From an uncultured Carboxylicivirga sp. (lineage in GTDB: Bacteria > Bacteroidota > Bacteroidia > Bacteroidales > Marinilabiliaceae): a stretch of 64,000 nucleotides of DNA. A program made the position numbers and the translations under genes. The number at the start of each line of letters is the position of its first letter. Position 1 is the first letter of the stretch. This document shows, one piece after another, positions 1 through 8,075 of the stretch. A model generated the notes under the pieces. It had not been told where the DNA came from. It searched no databases and worked only from the letters and a program-made list of their open reading frames with translations. The DNA is taken from NCBI GenBank assembly GCA_947491945.1, contig CANLLN010000001.1, positions 186,001 to 250,000 on the forward strand, written 5' to 3'.

Positions 1-1611
1 CGCTAAGTCGGCATTGTCATCGTGGGTGCCACTCATGGTATAATCAATATGGCGGTACTGCACATCGCCATAGAGCCAAATATTATCCATAACAGCGTAG
101 CTTGCTTTTACATAGCTGTTAAAATCCTTCTTGGTTCCGTTGTTAAAATACCACTGATGGTTATGGGGGATGCCGGCATTGTGCTCGCTCCAGATGATGT
201 TACCATAATGATCGCCGTCGTAGTGGTTATAGGCACCGCCAATAATTAATTCAAGGCGGTCGTTGCTGTAAATGCCTGAAGCCGTGGCACCGTAGAAATC
301 ATTATCCAGCCATTTGCGCTGTATCATATCCGATTTACGCACCGTATCGTTACCTTCGTAAACAATGTAATCGAAGTTCAGATTATAGTCTTCAAATTTA
401 CGGCCGTCTTTAAACGACTCGTAGTGTCCCTTGCCCCTTGTGTAGTGCAGGGCGGCTGTCACGTCCCAGTGCTCGCCGGCCTCGTGAGCGAAGTGCAGCT
501 GGTAATGATCCTGCTGATAATTATCGGTTTGATTCTCGTACAGGTATTTATTAAAAGTACGGGCATCTGAATTATACAGGTTCTCGGCTTCGGCATCGGT
601 CCAGCCATCCATCATTACCAGTTTTTCCATGCCGGCACGGTCGTTTTCCAGCTTTACCTTGGGCACGCCGTTCCAGGCCTGATAGGTCTTTTCCTTACCC
701 GAGAAGGTGATGAATTTAAGGGTGGTTTTCTCGCCATAGTAACCGCCCGAGAAATAATAGGATTTCAGGTCGGCTGTGGCACGATCGATAAAGCCATCGG
801 ACTTGATGCGCGAGAGGCGCAAATCGAAGGCAATGTTGTTTTTCAGCAGGCCGGTTGATACGGCCACCGAGTTCTTCATGCTGTTAAATGAACCATAGCT
901 GTTATCCACAAAAGCCATGGTCTCAGCCGCTGAGTTCAGAGTATTCAGGTTCACCGAGGCGCCAAAGGAAGCAGCACCGTTGGTAGATGTACCCACGCCG
1001 CGCTGCACTTGTAGCTTATCCACCGAAGCGGCAAAGTCGGGCATGTTCACCCAGAATAAGCCTTGCGACTCGGCGTCGTTCATGGGTATGCCGTTCACCG
1101 TAATATTGATGCGGGTGATGTCGGTACCACGGATGCGAAGTCCTGTGTAACCCACGCCGGCACCTGCATCAGAGGTGGTTACCACGCCCGGCATCTGATT
1201 GAGCAGGAAGGGAAGATCCTGGCCAAAATTTTGTTCCTGAATGGCTTCCGAGTCCATCTCGGAGGTAGCCACCGGCGCATTTTTATTGGCTCGGATGGCG
1301 GATACGATTACCTCGTCGGTCAGTACCGCAGCGGGTATGAGGGTGGCATTCAGGGTGCTACCCTCGGCCTTCAGTGTGCTTGTTTGATAGCCCACATAGG
1401 AGAAAACCAACTTGGGCGATGCTTCTTTTGTTACAATGTTGTAATTGCCGTTTTCATCGGTAACGGTACCTTTGTAAGAGTTGTGAATGATCACGTTAAC
1501 ACCCATCAGGGCTTCGCCGTTTTCATCGCTTACACGACCGTTGATTGTCGTTTGTGCCAATGCGCCCAATGTTAACATGGCGCTCAGCATAAATGCATAA
1601 AACCTCTTCAT
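1..1611 (-). CDS. TonB-dependent receptor, thiamine-type, 3' end cut by window edge
   Basis: This is an outer-membrane TonB-dependent transporter. The frame is open from the ATG at 1611 to base 1, so 537 codons are visible and the C-terminal part of the barrel lies outside. Residues 1-19 (MKRFYAFMLSAMLTLGALA) are a signal peptide. About residues 20-100 form a carboxypeptidase-regulatory-like domain (INGRVSDENGEALMGVNV). A plug domain follows (QMPGVVTT, GLRIRGTD, VNGIPMNDAESQG), and then aromatic-rich barrel strands. A TPP riboswitch lies directly upstream, and riboswitch-controlled receptors of this kind import thiamine or its precursors in Bacteroidota. The thiamine substrate is inferred from the riboswitch, not from the protein. 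Genes further downstream, such as an inner-membrane transporter, would lie left of the window. Confidence 0.93.
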   Translation of the reverse strand, partial: MKRFYAFMLSAMLTLGALAQTTINGRVSDENGEALMGVNVIIHNSYKGTVTDENGNYNIVTKEASPKLVFSYVGYQTSTLKAEGSTLNATLIPAAVLTDEVIVSAIRANKNAPVATSEMDSEAIQEQNFGQDLPFLLNQMPGVVTTSDAGAGVGYTGLRIRGTDITRINITVNGIPMNDAESQGLFWVNMPDFAASVDKLQVQRGVGTSTNGAASFGASVNLNTLNSAAETMAFVDNSYGSFNSMKNSVAVSTGLLKNNIAFDLRLSRIKSDGFIDRATADLKSYYFSGGYYGEKTTLKFITFSGKEKTYQAWNGVPKVKLENDRAGMEKLVMMDGWTDAEAENLYNSDARTFNKYLYENQTDNYQQDHYQLHFAHEAGEHWDVTAALHYTRGKGHYESFKDGRKFEDYNLNFDYIVYEGNDTVRKSDMIQRKWLDNDFYGATASGIYSNDRLELIIGGAYNHYDGDHYGNIIWSEHNAGIPHNHQWYFNNGTKKDFNSYVKASYAVMDNIWLYGDVQYRHIDYTMSGTHDDNADLA

Positions 1612-1669
1612 TTTTAAATCGCAGTTTAAGTAAATAACAAATACCGCAATGAGGATGTCATAGGAGATA

Positions 1670-1745
1670 ACACTGTTCCCTTGCCAGCATTACCTGGCCA
1701 GGTTCGAAGGGTATAATCTCAGCCCGTAAGGGGCACCCCATTGGA
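1670..1745 (-). promoter_or_regulatory. TPP riboswitch (THI element)
   Basis: On the minus strand the conserved THI-box blocks appear in order: GGGGTGCCCC, then GGCTGAGATTATACCC, then GAACCTGGCCAGGTAATGC, then CAGCAAGGGAA-like sequence (here GCTGGCAAGGGAACAG). These match the thiamine pyrophosphate aptamer, including the CUGAGA and GAACCUG cores. The aptamer ends about 60 nt before the receptor ATG at 1611. Binding of TPP would be expected to lower receptor expression. I see no clear intrinsic terminator in the 60-nt leader, so control of translation initiation is more likely, but this is inference. Confidence 0.96.
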
Positions 1746-1753
1746 ATAGGCCG

Positions 1754-1784
1754 CAAACATAGATACTTAACAGCAATTATCAAA
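1754..1784 (-). promoter_or_regulatory. Bacteroidota-type promoter for the TPP riboswitch/TonB receptor
   Basis: On the minus strand TTTG (1784-1781) is followed after exactly 19 nt by TATGTTTG (1761-1754). This matches the Bacteroidota -33/-7 consensus TTTG-N19-TAnnTTTG. Transcription would start near 1747, at the 5' edge of the aptamer, so almost no leader precedes the riboswitch. Confidence 0.7.
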
Positions 1785-1918
1785 GAGTATTGATATCTTA
1801 TTGTCTTTTTTTGATGGAAGTCATGTGTTTTATGGCTTGTCTGAATCAGAATAAGTTGTATTGTAAGTGTCTGGTTATTATTGTGATGAATTTATTGTAA
1901 TGCGTATTGCTGAATGGT

Positions 1919-2584
1919 TTAAAAAAGTTTACCCCAGTTGGCCGAGCTACATCTGCCTATTTTTTCAAGTAGTTCCAGCGTTAGTGCGCCCGGCTGTTCA
2001 CTTTGCGCCAGGTAGGAGTCGAAGGCCACGCCGTGAATACCGATATCAAAAAGGGGCTTTACATCATCAGGTACCAGGCCGCCAAATGCTATAATGGGAG
2101 TGGTAATGCCTGCTGCCTTGCATTGACTGAGGATGCTTTGATATTCCTCGACACTCAACGGAGCGTCCTGCGTGCTTTTTGTTGGGTCAATGCGATGTGG
2201 TCCCAGATGGATGTAATCAAGGCCTGCCTCGTGTAGCTGCTGAACTTCGGCAAAGGAGTTAGCGCTTGCGCCCAGGATGGCTTGCGGACCTAGTATTTCA
2301 CGGGCTTTGTTTGGCTGCATGTCTTTCATGTCTAAATGAACGCCGTCAGCTCCTAATTTGGCTGCCAGCTCCACGTTGTTGTCTATAATCAGTGTTGCAC
2401 CATTATCCATGCAAAAGCGGAGGGCTTCAATGGTCACCTGTTCTTTTTCCTTAAGCGAAGCCTCTGGCATGCGCAGCTGCACCCAATTGCCACCGCCCAG
2501 CACTATGGCTTTTATTTGTTCCATATAGCTGTAGTTGCAGGGGGTGGTAATGTAGTGGAGTCGTGATATGTTCTTTTTTTGCAT
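1919..2584 (-). CDS. thiE: Thiamine-phosphate synthase family protein (ThiE-like)
   Basis: This 221-residue TIM-barrel protein belongs to the ThiE/TenI superfamily. ThiE joins HMP-pyrophosphate to thiazole phosphate to make thiamine monophosphate. Visible family features are VQLRM in the first third, GADGVHL followed by KDM (metal-binding Asp), LGAS, GPHRIDPTKST (phosphate-binding Lys) and FGGLVPDDV. Two sites differ from textbook ThiE: the Lys of the R-x-K motif is replaced (LRMPEA), and the usual Asn-Asp pair reads DNN. It may therefore be a divergent synthase. It lies 73 bp downstream of a second superfamily member on the same strand, and the riboswitch promoter lies downstream of both, so neither is under that riboswitch. 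No other thiamine-biosynthesis gene is visible. Confidence 0.85.
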   Translation of the reverse strand: MQKKNISRLHYITTPCNYSYMEQIKAIVLGGGNWVQLRMPEASLKEKEQVTIEALRFCMDNGATLIIDNNVELAAKLGADGVHLDMKDMQPNKAREILGPQAILGASANSFAEVQQLHEAGLDYIHLGPHRIDPTKSTQDAPLSVEEYQSILSQCKAAGITTPIIAFGGLVPDDVKPLFDIGIHGVAFDSYLAQSEQPGALTLELLEKIGRCSSANWGKLF

Positions 2585-2657
2585 TGTGTGTTAATTAATG
2601 ATTTATAATGTGGCAGTAGTCTGCCAAGGGTGTCTTGCCACTATGGTGCTTATAGGA

Positions 2658-3266
2658 TTATTGCCATTTTTCAGCTACCATTGTGTATCGTTCAACAAGT
2701 GTTTTTATGTCGTGGTCTTTCTCAAACTGTGCCCATAAGTAACCGTGCAAGGCTACGCCATCAAAGCCCATTTTACGGGCTGTTTCCACATTCTTATGAT
2801 CGATGCCGCCAAGAGCCAATACAGGTACTTCATGTTCATGTGTCAGGTATTTTTTTAATACCTCATGGTCGATGGTTGGTCCATATCCTTCTTTTGATAT
2901 GCTTTCGAATACCGGACTTAACAGCGCATAGCTAAATGCTGCACTCAGATTGATAAGTTCACTCATGGAGTGTACGGTAATGCTTTTGGGCAGTGACTTA
3001 TGGCTATAGTCATCAATCAGATGTCGGTTATACGAAGTAAAATGAACCCCTTTTAAGCCTTTTCTTTCAACAATAGAAAGGTGGCTGTGCATAACAATGT
3101 TTTTGTGGTAGGCAGCATCTATGGCGTCAATAAAGGTCACCATATCGGTCTCCTTGAAGGTAGGTTTGCGCAAGTGCAAGACTTGTAGGCCTGCAGAAAA
3201 TAGTGCGTTAATGGCTTCTGTTTCGTGAGCCAGTTTTGATGGATAACAGATTACAATTGGTTTCAT
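2658..3266 (-). CDS. ThiE/TenI superfamily protein (TenI-like)
   Basis: This 202-residue TIM-barrel protein belongs to the thiamine-phosphate synthase/TenI superfamily. It starts directly with the first beta strand (MKPIVICYPSKL). Visible motifs are LHLRKP, GVHFTS, SPVFESISKEGYG and LALGGI. The ISKxGYG loop is typical of Bacteroidota TenI-like proteins. The canonical ThiE Asn-Asp metal pair is not apparent (here MHSHLS). TenI in Bacillus is a thiazole tautomerase rather than a synthase, so that role is plausible here. The gene probably heads a two-gene unit with the ThiE-like gene downstream. Automated pipelines usually call this family thiamine phosphate synthase; I cannot decide between the two activities from sequence. 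Confidence 0.8.
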   Translation of the reverse strand: MKPIVICYPSKLAHETEAINALFSAGLQVLHLRKPTFKETDMVTFIDAIDAAYHKNIVMHSHLSIVERKGLKGVHFTSYNRHLIDDYSHKSLPKSITVHSMSELINLSAAFSYALLSPVFESISKEGYGPTIDHEVLKKYLTHEHEVPVLALGGIDHKNVETARKMGFDGVALHGYLWAQFEKDHDIKTLVERYTMVAEKWQ

Positions 3267-3445
3267 GATATTGATTTTTAGTTCAATATAAATATTCCCC
3301 CTTAACTTGGCTGGGAGTATGGTTTTTAACGCATTTATCTGTTTAGTTATGTTTTAGTTTGGCTGTTTTCCGGTTTTCTGCCTGCATAAACTTGTCTAGG
3401 GTAGGCTGAATATTCCCAAAAGTACGAGAAATATAAGGCTGTAAA

Positions 3446-3473
3446 CAAAAAAAACCGAAGAAAATATCTTCGG
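3446..3473 (-). terminator. Rho-independent terminator after exported thioredoxin
   Basis: Inverted repeat CCGAAGA-AAATA-TCTTCGG is followed on the minus strand by an unbroken run of T residues. It lies about 28 bp beyond the stop of the exported thioredoxin gene. Confidence 0.85.
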
Positions 3474-3501
3474 CTTCTTTATGATGATAGGTTTCAGTAT
3501 T

Positions 3502-3966
3502 TTACTTTTCAACCTTAAGTATCTCACTAATCATCGTTTCCAAATCGCTTTGCGAACGAAAGCCCATAGCGGCCTGAGGCTCACCCTTAAGGGGTACAAA
3601 AACAATGGTTGGCAGGCTTCTGATGCCAAATGTGGCAGCCAATTCCTTTTGCCTGTCGGTGTCGATCTTATAAATCTGTACCTTGCCGTTGTATTCTTTT
3701 TGTATTTTGTCCAATACCGGCGATAGCATTTTACAGGGGCCACACCAGTCGGCATAAAAATCCAGAATGGCCGGCACATCACCCTTGTAATCCCACTCCG
3801 AACCGCTTTCGTAGTTGAATACTTTTTCTTTAAAGGTATCGGCATTCAAATAGATAACAGCGTTCTCCTCCTTCACCTTCTCATCACTCATGGATGATGC
3901 TTCAGTTTGAAAACCAACAGCTGTAAGTAATAATGTTCCGCCGATGAGTAATAATAACTTTTTCAT
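3502..3966 (-). CDS. Exported thioredoxin
   Basis: This is a 154-residue thioredoxin with an N-terminal signal peptide (MKKLLLLIGGTLLLTAVGFQ). After a short linker comes a complete thioredoxin fold with the CGPC active site in DFYADWCGPCKML and the cis-Pro region RSLPTIVF. It should act in the periplasm as a disulfide reductase or oxidase; the CGPC motif is typical of reducing thioredoxins. It is a close paralogue of the next gene upstream: both share a TFKEKVFNY opening and DFYADWCGPCKM. The pair looks like a tandem duplication in which one copy has an export signal. A strong terminator follows. Confidence 0.93.
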   Translation of the reverse strand: MKKLLLLIGGTLLLTAVGFQTEASSMSDEKVKEENAVIYLNADTFKEKVFNYESGSEWDYKGDVPAILDFYADWCGPCKMLSPVLDKIQKEYNGKVQIYKIDTDRQKELAATFGIRSLPTIVFVPLKGEPQAAMGFRSQSDLETMISEILKVEK

Positions 3967-4040
3967 GATCTAATACTTCAAATGATTTCTAAATGTAAAA
4001 CGCAATTACCATGCCTTGGGTTTGTTAAAAAGTAGGCATT

Positions 4041-4073
4041 AACAGGGTTTTAACAACTTGTTGCAACCCTGTT
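4041..4073. repeat. Inverted repeat between the two thioredoxin genes
   Basis: AACAGGGTT and AACCCTGTT form 9-bp arms around a loop that is itself partly self-complementary. It sits 10 bp past the cytoplasmic thioredoxin stop. There is no long T-run on either side, so it may act as a weak terminator, attenuator or mRNA-end stabiliser rather than a strong terminator. Confidence 0.5.
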
Positions 4074-4082
4074 GTCATCGCA

Positions 4083-4442
4083 TTACTTTTCTACCTTTAG
4101 TACATCTTTAAAGGCACGTATAAAGGTGTCCTTGGGAAGGGCTCCTTGTGCCATTTGTGGCTGACCATCCTGCGGAATAAATAAAATGGAAGGAATGCTT
4201 TGAATGCCAAAGGCACCGGCAAGTTCGCGCTCGGCCTCAGTATCTACTTTGTAAATATCTATTTTGCCGTCAAATTCGCTGGCCAGCTCATCCAGTATGG
4301 GTGCTACCATTTTACAGGGACCACACCAATCGGCATAAAAATCAATAACCGCCGGCTTGTTACCTTCGAATTTCCAGTCTTTACTATCAGCGTAATTGAA
4401 AACTTTTTCTTTAAATGTTTCGTTGGTTAAGTGTTGTACCAT
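4083..4442 (-). CDS. trxA: Thioredoxin
   Basis: This is a 119-residue cytoplasmic thioredoxin without a signal peptide. It has an N-terminal extension (about 20 residues) before the beta strand, the active site DFYADWCGPCKM, the buried cis-Pro loop QSIPSILF, and the C-terminal helix. It reduces protein disulfides using electrons from thioredoxin reductase, which is not encoded here. A consensus Bacteroidota promoter lies just upstream on the same strand. The exported paralogue follows 116 bp downstream and may be co-transcribed in part through the intervening inverted repeat. Confidence 0.94.
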   Translation of the reverse strand: MVQHLTNETFKEKVFNYADSKDWKFEGNKPAVIDFYADWCGPCKMVAPILDELASEFDGKIDIYKVDTEAERELAGAFGIQSIPSILFIPQDGQPQMAQGALPKDTFIRAFKDVLKVEK

Positions 4443-4470
4443 GATGTTTATTTTTTATTTATGAATACTG

Positions 4471-4501
4471 CAAAGATAATACATTTCTAAATATCTACAA
4501 A
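4471..4501 (-). promoter_or_regulatory. Bacteroidota-type promoter for trxA
   Basis: On the minus strand TTTG (4501-4498) is followed after 19 nt by TATCTTTG (4478-4471), a full match to TTTG-N19-TAnnTTTG. The expected start site is about 20 nt upstream of the trxA ATG. Confidence 0.7.
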
Positions 4502-4579
4502 TGTATATGTATTCATGAAACAAGTATTATGCCAAAAGCTATATCTGCCAAAAATGGTAAAAAAGCCGTATTAATATTG

Positions 4580-4587
4580 TAATTTTG
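4580..4587 (+). promoter_or_regulatory. Probable -7 element for cca
   Basis: TAATTTTG matches the TAnnTTTG -7 element and lies only 8 nt before the cca ATG at 4596. A clear TTTG -33 element is not visible. If used, the transcript would be leaderless or nearly so. Confidence 0.35.
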
Positions 4588-4595
4588 TCAGCAAT

Positions 4596-6026
4596 ATGAG
4601 AGAAGAAGTACAAAAAAGGGTTGATAAAAGTCTGAATCACCTTGTTTTTCATACAATAAGCGCTGTAAGTGAAGAATTAAACCGTCCGGCTTTCGTAATT
4701 GGCGGTTTTGTGCGCGATTTATATTTAAACCGTCCTTCGAAAGATATTGATGTGGTGGTGTTAGGTAGTGGCATTGAGGTGGCCGAGCAGGTGGCGAAAA
4801 AGCTGGGGGGTCTGCGCCTTACTGTTTTTAAGAATTTTGGAACGGCTATGTTGCGCTACCGCGACTTAGAGGTGGAGTTTGTGGGTGCACGTAAGGAGTC
4901 GTATCAGCGCAATTCGCGTAAACCCATTGTGGAGGATGGCAGCCTTGAAGATGATCAGAACCGGCGTGATTTTACTATTAATGCACTGGCGCTATCGCTC
5001 AATAAGAAGGATTATGGCGCTTTAGTGGATCCTTTCGATGGTATAACAGATTTGCAAAAGGGGATTATCCGCACACCGCTGGATCCCGACATTACCTTCT
5101 CTGACGATCCGTTGCGCATGATGCGTGCCATACGTTTTGCAACGCAACTGAATTTTCGTATCGATGATAAAACCATGCAGGGCATTAAGGCACAGAAGGA
5201 ACGTATTGAGATTGTTTCGGGCGAGCGCATTGCCGATGAGCTGAATAAGATGGTGATGGCCGATCGACCTTCGATTGGTTTTAAGCTGCTTGAGATGACC
5301 GGTTTGTTAAAGATTATCTTTCCGGAGTTACAGGCTATGAAGGGGGTCGATAAGGTAGATGGACGTGCCCATAAGGATAATTTTTATCATACACTGGAGG
5401 TGCTCGACCGTATTGTGCCCAATACCGATAATTTGTGGTTGCGATGGTCGGCTATCCTGCACGATATTGCCAAGCCGCGTACCAAGCGATACGATAAAAA
5501 AACGGGCTGGACCTTTCATAATCATAACTTTATTGGCACCAAAATGATACCCAAGATTTTTGGTCGTATGAAGCTGCCGCTCAATGAAAAAATGAAATAC
5601 GTACAGAAAATGGTAGGCTTGCATATGCGCCCTATTGTGCTGAGCGAGGATGTGGTAAGTGACTCTGCGGTGCGGCGTCTGCTCTTTGAGGCTGGCGATG
5701 ATATTGATGATCTGATGACCCTTTGCGAGGCCGATATTACCTCGAAAAATGAGGCCAAGGTGAAGCGATACATGCGAAACTTTAAGGTGGTGCGCCAAAA
5801 GCTAAAGGAGATAGAAGAGAAGGATCATATTCGTAATTTCCAACCGCCGGTAACCGGGGAAGTTATTATGGAAACCTTTGGACTGACGCCCTGCAAAGAG
5901 ATAGGAGACTTGAAAGCCGCTATCAAAGAGGCCATTCTGGAGGGTGAAATTGGGAATAATTACGAAGAAGCCTTTGCCTTGATGTTGCAGAAAGGTGAAG
6001 ACATGGGGCTGAAGCAGGTAAAGTAG
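4596..6026 (+). CDS. cca: CCA tRNA nucleotidyltransferase with HD domain
   Basis: This 476-residue class II nucleotidyltransferase of the CCA-adding/poly(A) polymerase family adds or repairs the 3' CCA of tRNAs. The N-terminal head carries GGFVRD and the catalytic DIDVVV (DxD). Next come the RRDFTINAL motif, then [15 protein letters not shown] in the neck, and a C-terminal HD domain with [14 protein letters not shown] near residues 285-305. Length and order fit the Bacteroidota form, which fuses an HD domain. Without biochemistry, a pure poly(A) polymerase role cannot be excluded. The next gene starts at the very next base after the TAG, so the two are probably translationally coupled. Confidence 0.93.
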   Translation: MREEVQKRVDKSLNHLVFHTISAVSEELNRPAFVIGGFVRDLYLNRPSKDIDVVVLGSGIEVAEQVAKKLGGLRLTVFKNFGTAMLRYRDLEVEFVGARKESYQRNSRKPIVEDGSLEDDQNRRDFTINALALSLNKKDYGALVDPFDGITDLQKGIIRTPLDPDITFSDDPLRMMRAIRFATQLNFRIDDKTMQGIKAQKERIEIVSGERIADELNKMVMADRPSIGFKLLEMTGLLKIIFPELQAMKGVDKVDGRAHKDNFYHTLEVLDRIVPNTDNLWLRWSAILHDIAKPRTKRYDKKTGWTFHNHNFIGTKMIPKIFGRMKLPLNEKMKYVQKMVGLHMRPIVLSEDVVSDSAVRRLLFEAGDDIDDLMTLCEADITSKNEAKVKRYMRNFKVVRQKLKEIEEKDHIRNFQPPVTGEVIMETFGLTPCKEIGDLKAAIKEAILEGEIGNNYEEAFALMLQKGEDMGLKQVK

Positions 6027-6530
6027 ATGACAGAGACGCATTCGAAATATTTTTTTGATGGCCGCCATCAGTGCGAGCTTGGCGAAGGGAGTGATGTGAT
6101 TATTGTCACAGACGATTTTTCCACACCCGAGAATATTGGCAGCATTATACGGCTTGCTGCCAATGTCAATGCCTCGCAGGTAATGGTGGTAGGTAGTGAA
6201 GGATGTCGCCAAAGCAAAGTAAAAAAAACAGCCGGTGCTGCCCTGGGGCATGTGCAGGTCAGCTGGCTGGGGCAGGAGGACTTAAGGCTGCCGGAAGGTT
6301 ATGACTTGGTGGCGCTGGAAACCGTAGAAGGTGCTAATGATTTGTTTGCTACTGATTTACCAAGTCGAATGGCACTGGTGTTGGGCAATGAAAAATATGG
6401 AATCTCAAGCCGTTTGCTGGCACAGTGTAAAAGGGCTGTTTATGTGCCCATGCCCGGTGCCATCAAATCCATGAATGTATCGCATGCCGCCTCGGTATGT
6501 TTGTTCGAATGGCTGCGCCGGCAGTTGTAG
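6027..6530 (+). CDS. SPOUT family RNA 2'-O-methyltransferase (TrmH/SpoU)
   Basis: This is a short, 167-residue TrmH-type methyltransferase. It has the three SpoU motifs: DDFSTPENIGSIIRLAANVN near the start, LVLGNEKYGIS in the middle and VPMPGAIKSMNVSHAASV near the end, which together form the trefoil knot that binds S-adenosylmethionine. It lacks an N-terminal substrate-binding domain, as in TrmL-like enzymes that modify tRNA wobble bases. The exact RNA target cannot be read from sequence. Its start codon directly abuts the stop of cca, and the pairing of two tRNA-maturation genes suggests a tRNA target. Confidence 0.88.
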   Translation: MTETHSKYFFDGRHQCELGEGSDVIIVTDDFSTPENIGSIIRLAANVNASQVMVVGSEGCRQSKVKKTAGAALGHVQVSWLGQEDLRLPEGYDLVALETVEGANDLFATDLPSRMALVLGNEKYGISSRLLAQCKRAVYVPMPGAIKSMNVSHAASVCLFEWLRRQL

Positions 6531-6577
6531 TAAAACACAAATATTTCGCTAATTTCACCGCGTAATTTTATATATGT

Positions 6578-7387
6578 ATGCAAGATAAAGTAATAATAAT
6601 AACCGGTGCCTCATCGGGCATTGGACTGGCCTGCGCCCGTGAATTTGCGCAGCGGGGCGCTAAGTTGGCTTTGGCCGCGCGTAGTGCCGAAAAATTGATT
6701 ACCATTGAGCAGGAGCTTAAATCCAATGGCACCGAGGTGCTGTCTGTAAAGACTGATGTGAGTGCGGAGGAGGATTGTAAGCACCTGGTGAGTGAGACTT
6801 TGCGTGCTTATGGACGTATTGATGTATTGATTAATAATGCCGGTATCTCTATGCGGGCTGCTTTTGAAGATGTGGAGCTCAGCGTATTGAAGCAACTGAT
6901 GGATGTTAATTTTTGGGGAACGGTTTATTGTACCAAGTATGCTTTGCCTGCCCTGCTTGAAAGTAAAGGCTCTGTGGTAGGCGTGTCATCCATCGCTGGC
7001 TTCATTGGTCTGCCGGGGCGCACCGGCTATTCGGCTTCCAAATTTGCCATGCATGGATTTTTAGAAACTATTCGTGTGGAGAACCTGAAGAAAGGTCTGC
7101 ATGTGCTGATCGCAGCTCCAGGCTTCACCGCCTCTAATGTGCGCAAGGCTGCCCTTACGGCCACTGGTAGTAGCCAGGGTGAAACACCGCGCAAGGAAGA
7201 GAAAATGATGAGTGCCGAAGCGGTGGCGCGGCATATTGCCAATGCTGTTAAAAAGCGTAAGCGCACCCTGGTGCTCACTTTTGTTGAAGGCAAGCTTACA
7301 GTATTTTTGAGCAAATGGTGGCCGAAGCTAATTGATAAACTGAGCTACAATCACATGGCCAAAGAGCCCGATAGCCCTATAAAATAG
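6578..7387 (+). CDS. Short-chain dehydrogenase/reductase (SDR)
   Basis: This is a 269-residue classical SDR. The Rossmann nucleotide-binding motif TGASSGIG is at residues 9-16 and NNAG at 86-89. The catalytic triad is Ser-137/138 with Tyr-151 and Lys-155 (YSASK). AARS after the second strand suggests NADP(H) preference. The C-terminal tail resembles DHRS7-like SDRs, but the substrate is unknown. It follows the methyltransferase by 47 bp and ends at a shared bidirectional terminator. Confidence 0.9.
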   Translation: MQDKVIIITGASSGIGLACAREFAQRGAKLALAARSAEKLITIEQELKSNGTEVLSVKTDVSAEEDCKHLVSETLRAYGRIDVLINNAGISMRAAFEDVELSVLKQLMDVNFWGTVYCTKYALPALLESKGSVVGVSSIAGFIGLPGRTGYSASKFAMHGFLETIRVENLKKGLHVLIAAPGFTASNVRKAALTATGSSQGETPRKEEKMMSAEAVARHIANAVKKRKRTLVLTFVEGKLTVFLSKWWPKLIDKLSYNHMAKEPDSPIK

Positions 7388-7402
7388 GAAAATGAAGAGC
7401 AT

Positions 7403-7446
7403 AAAGGGCCGCTGCAAAATTGTTTAGTTTGTGTAGCGGCCCTTTT
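7403..7446. terminator. Bidirectional terminator between convergent SDR and FAH genes
   Basis: The arms AAAGGGCCGCTGC and GTAGCGGCCCTTTTT form a long GC-rich stem. An A-run at the left arm and a T-run at the right arm make it work in both directions, between two convergent genes. Confidence 0.88.
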
Positions 7447-7453
7447 TATATTT

Positions 7454-8065
7454 CTATTTCACCAGGAAATCAAACATCAATTCATCACCAATGTAGCCTT
7501 TCAGACGATCATTGATGGCCACAGGACCCACGCCAGCCGGTGTACCCGTATAGATTAGGTCACCAATCTTCATGGTAAAAAACTGTGATACATGGGCTAT
7601 GATTTCGTCAATGGAAAAAATCATCTGCCCAGAGTTACCTTTCTGCACGGTTTCATCATTCTTCGTCAGGCTAAAGTTAATGTCATTCATGGCAGCAAAC
7701 TGTGCCTTGTCTACAAAGCGTGACAAAACGGCCGATCCGTCAAAAGCTTTGGCCTTTTCCCAGGGCAGTCCTTTGCTTTTTAGTTTTGCCTGTAAATCGC
7801 GCGCGGTAAAATCAATTCCCAGCCCCACCTCGTCGTAATAGCGGTGAGCAAACTGCGGTGCTATGTTTTTACCAATGCGGTTAATGCGAATTACCAGCTC
7901 CACTTCGTGGTGAAATTCGGCCGCAAAATCGGGAATGAAAAAAGGCTTGTTCTTCAATAAAAGCGCTGAATCGGGTTTGGCAAATATCACCGGCTCTGAG
8001 GGCTTTGTGTTATTGAGTTCCTCAATATGCTCCACATAATTGCGCCCAACGCATAATATTTTCAT
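7454..8065 (-). CDS. Fumarylacetoacetate hydrolase family protein (FAHD1-like)
   Basis: This is a 203-residue enzyme of the FAH superfamily. It opens with MKILCVGRNYVEHIEEL, characteristic of the small single-domain FAHD1/YcgM group, which acts on acylpyruvates or decarboxylates oxaloacetate. Metal-binding acidic residues are visible in FHHEVELVI and GIDFTARD, followed by KAKAFDGSAV and the GTPAGVGP loop near the C-terminus. The substrate is inferred from the family only. It lies 10 bp downstream of the exonuclease gene on the same strand, so the two are probably co-transcribed. Confidence 0.88.
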   Translation of the reverse strand: MKILCVGRNYVEHIEELNNTKPSEPVIFAKPDSALLLKNKPFFIPDFAAEFHHEVELVIRINRIGKNIAPQFAHRYYDEVGLGIDFTARDLQAKLKSKGLPWEKAKAFDGSAVLSRFVDKAQFAAMNDINFSLTKNDETVQKGNSGQMIFSIDEIIAHVSQFFTMKIGDLIYTGTPAGVGPVAINDRLKGYIGDELMFDFLVK

Positions 8066-8075
8066 CGTTTCTGAT

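Noticed and set aside
1063-1575. Long + strand reading frame opposite the TonB receptor
   Set aside because: It is antisense to a receptor with clear signal peptide, plug and barrel motifs; its own product has no recognisable domain.
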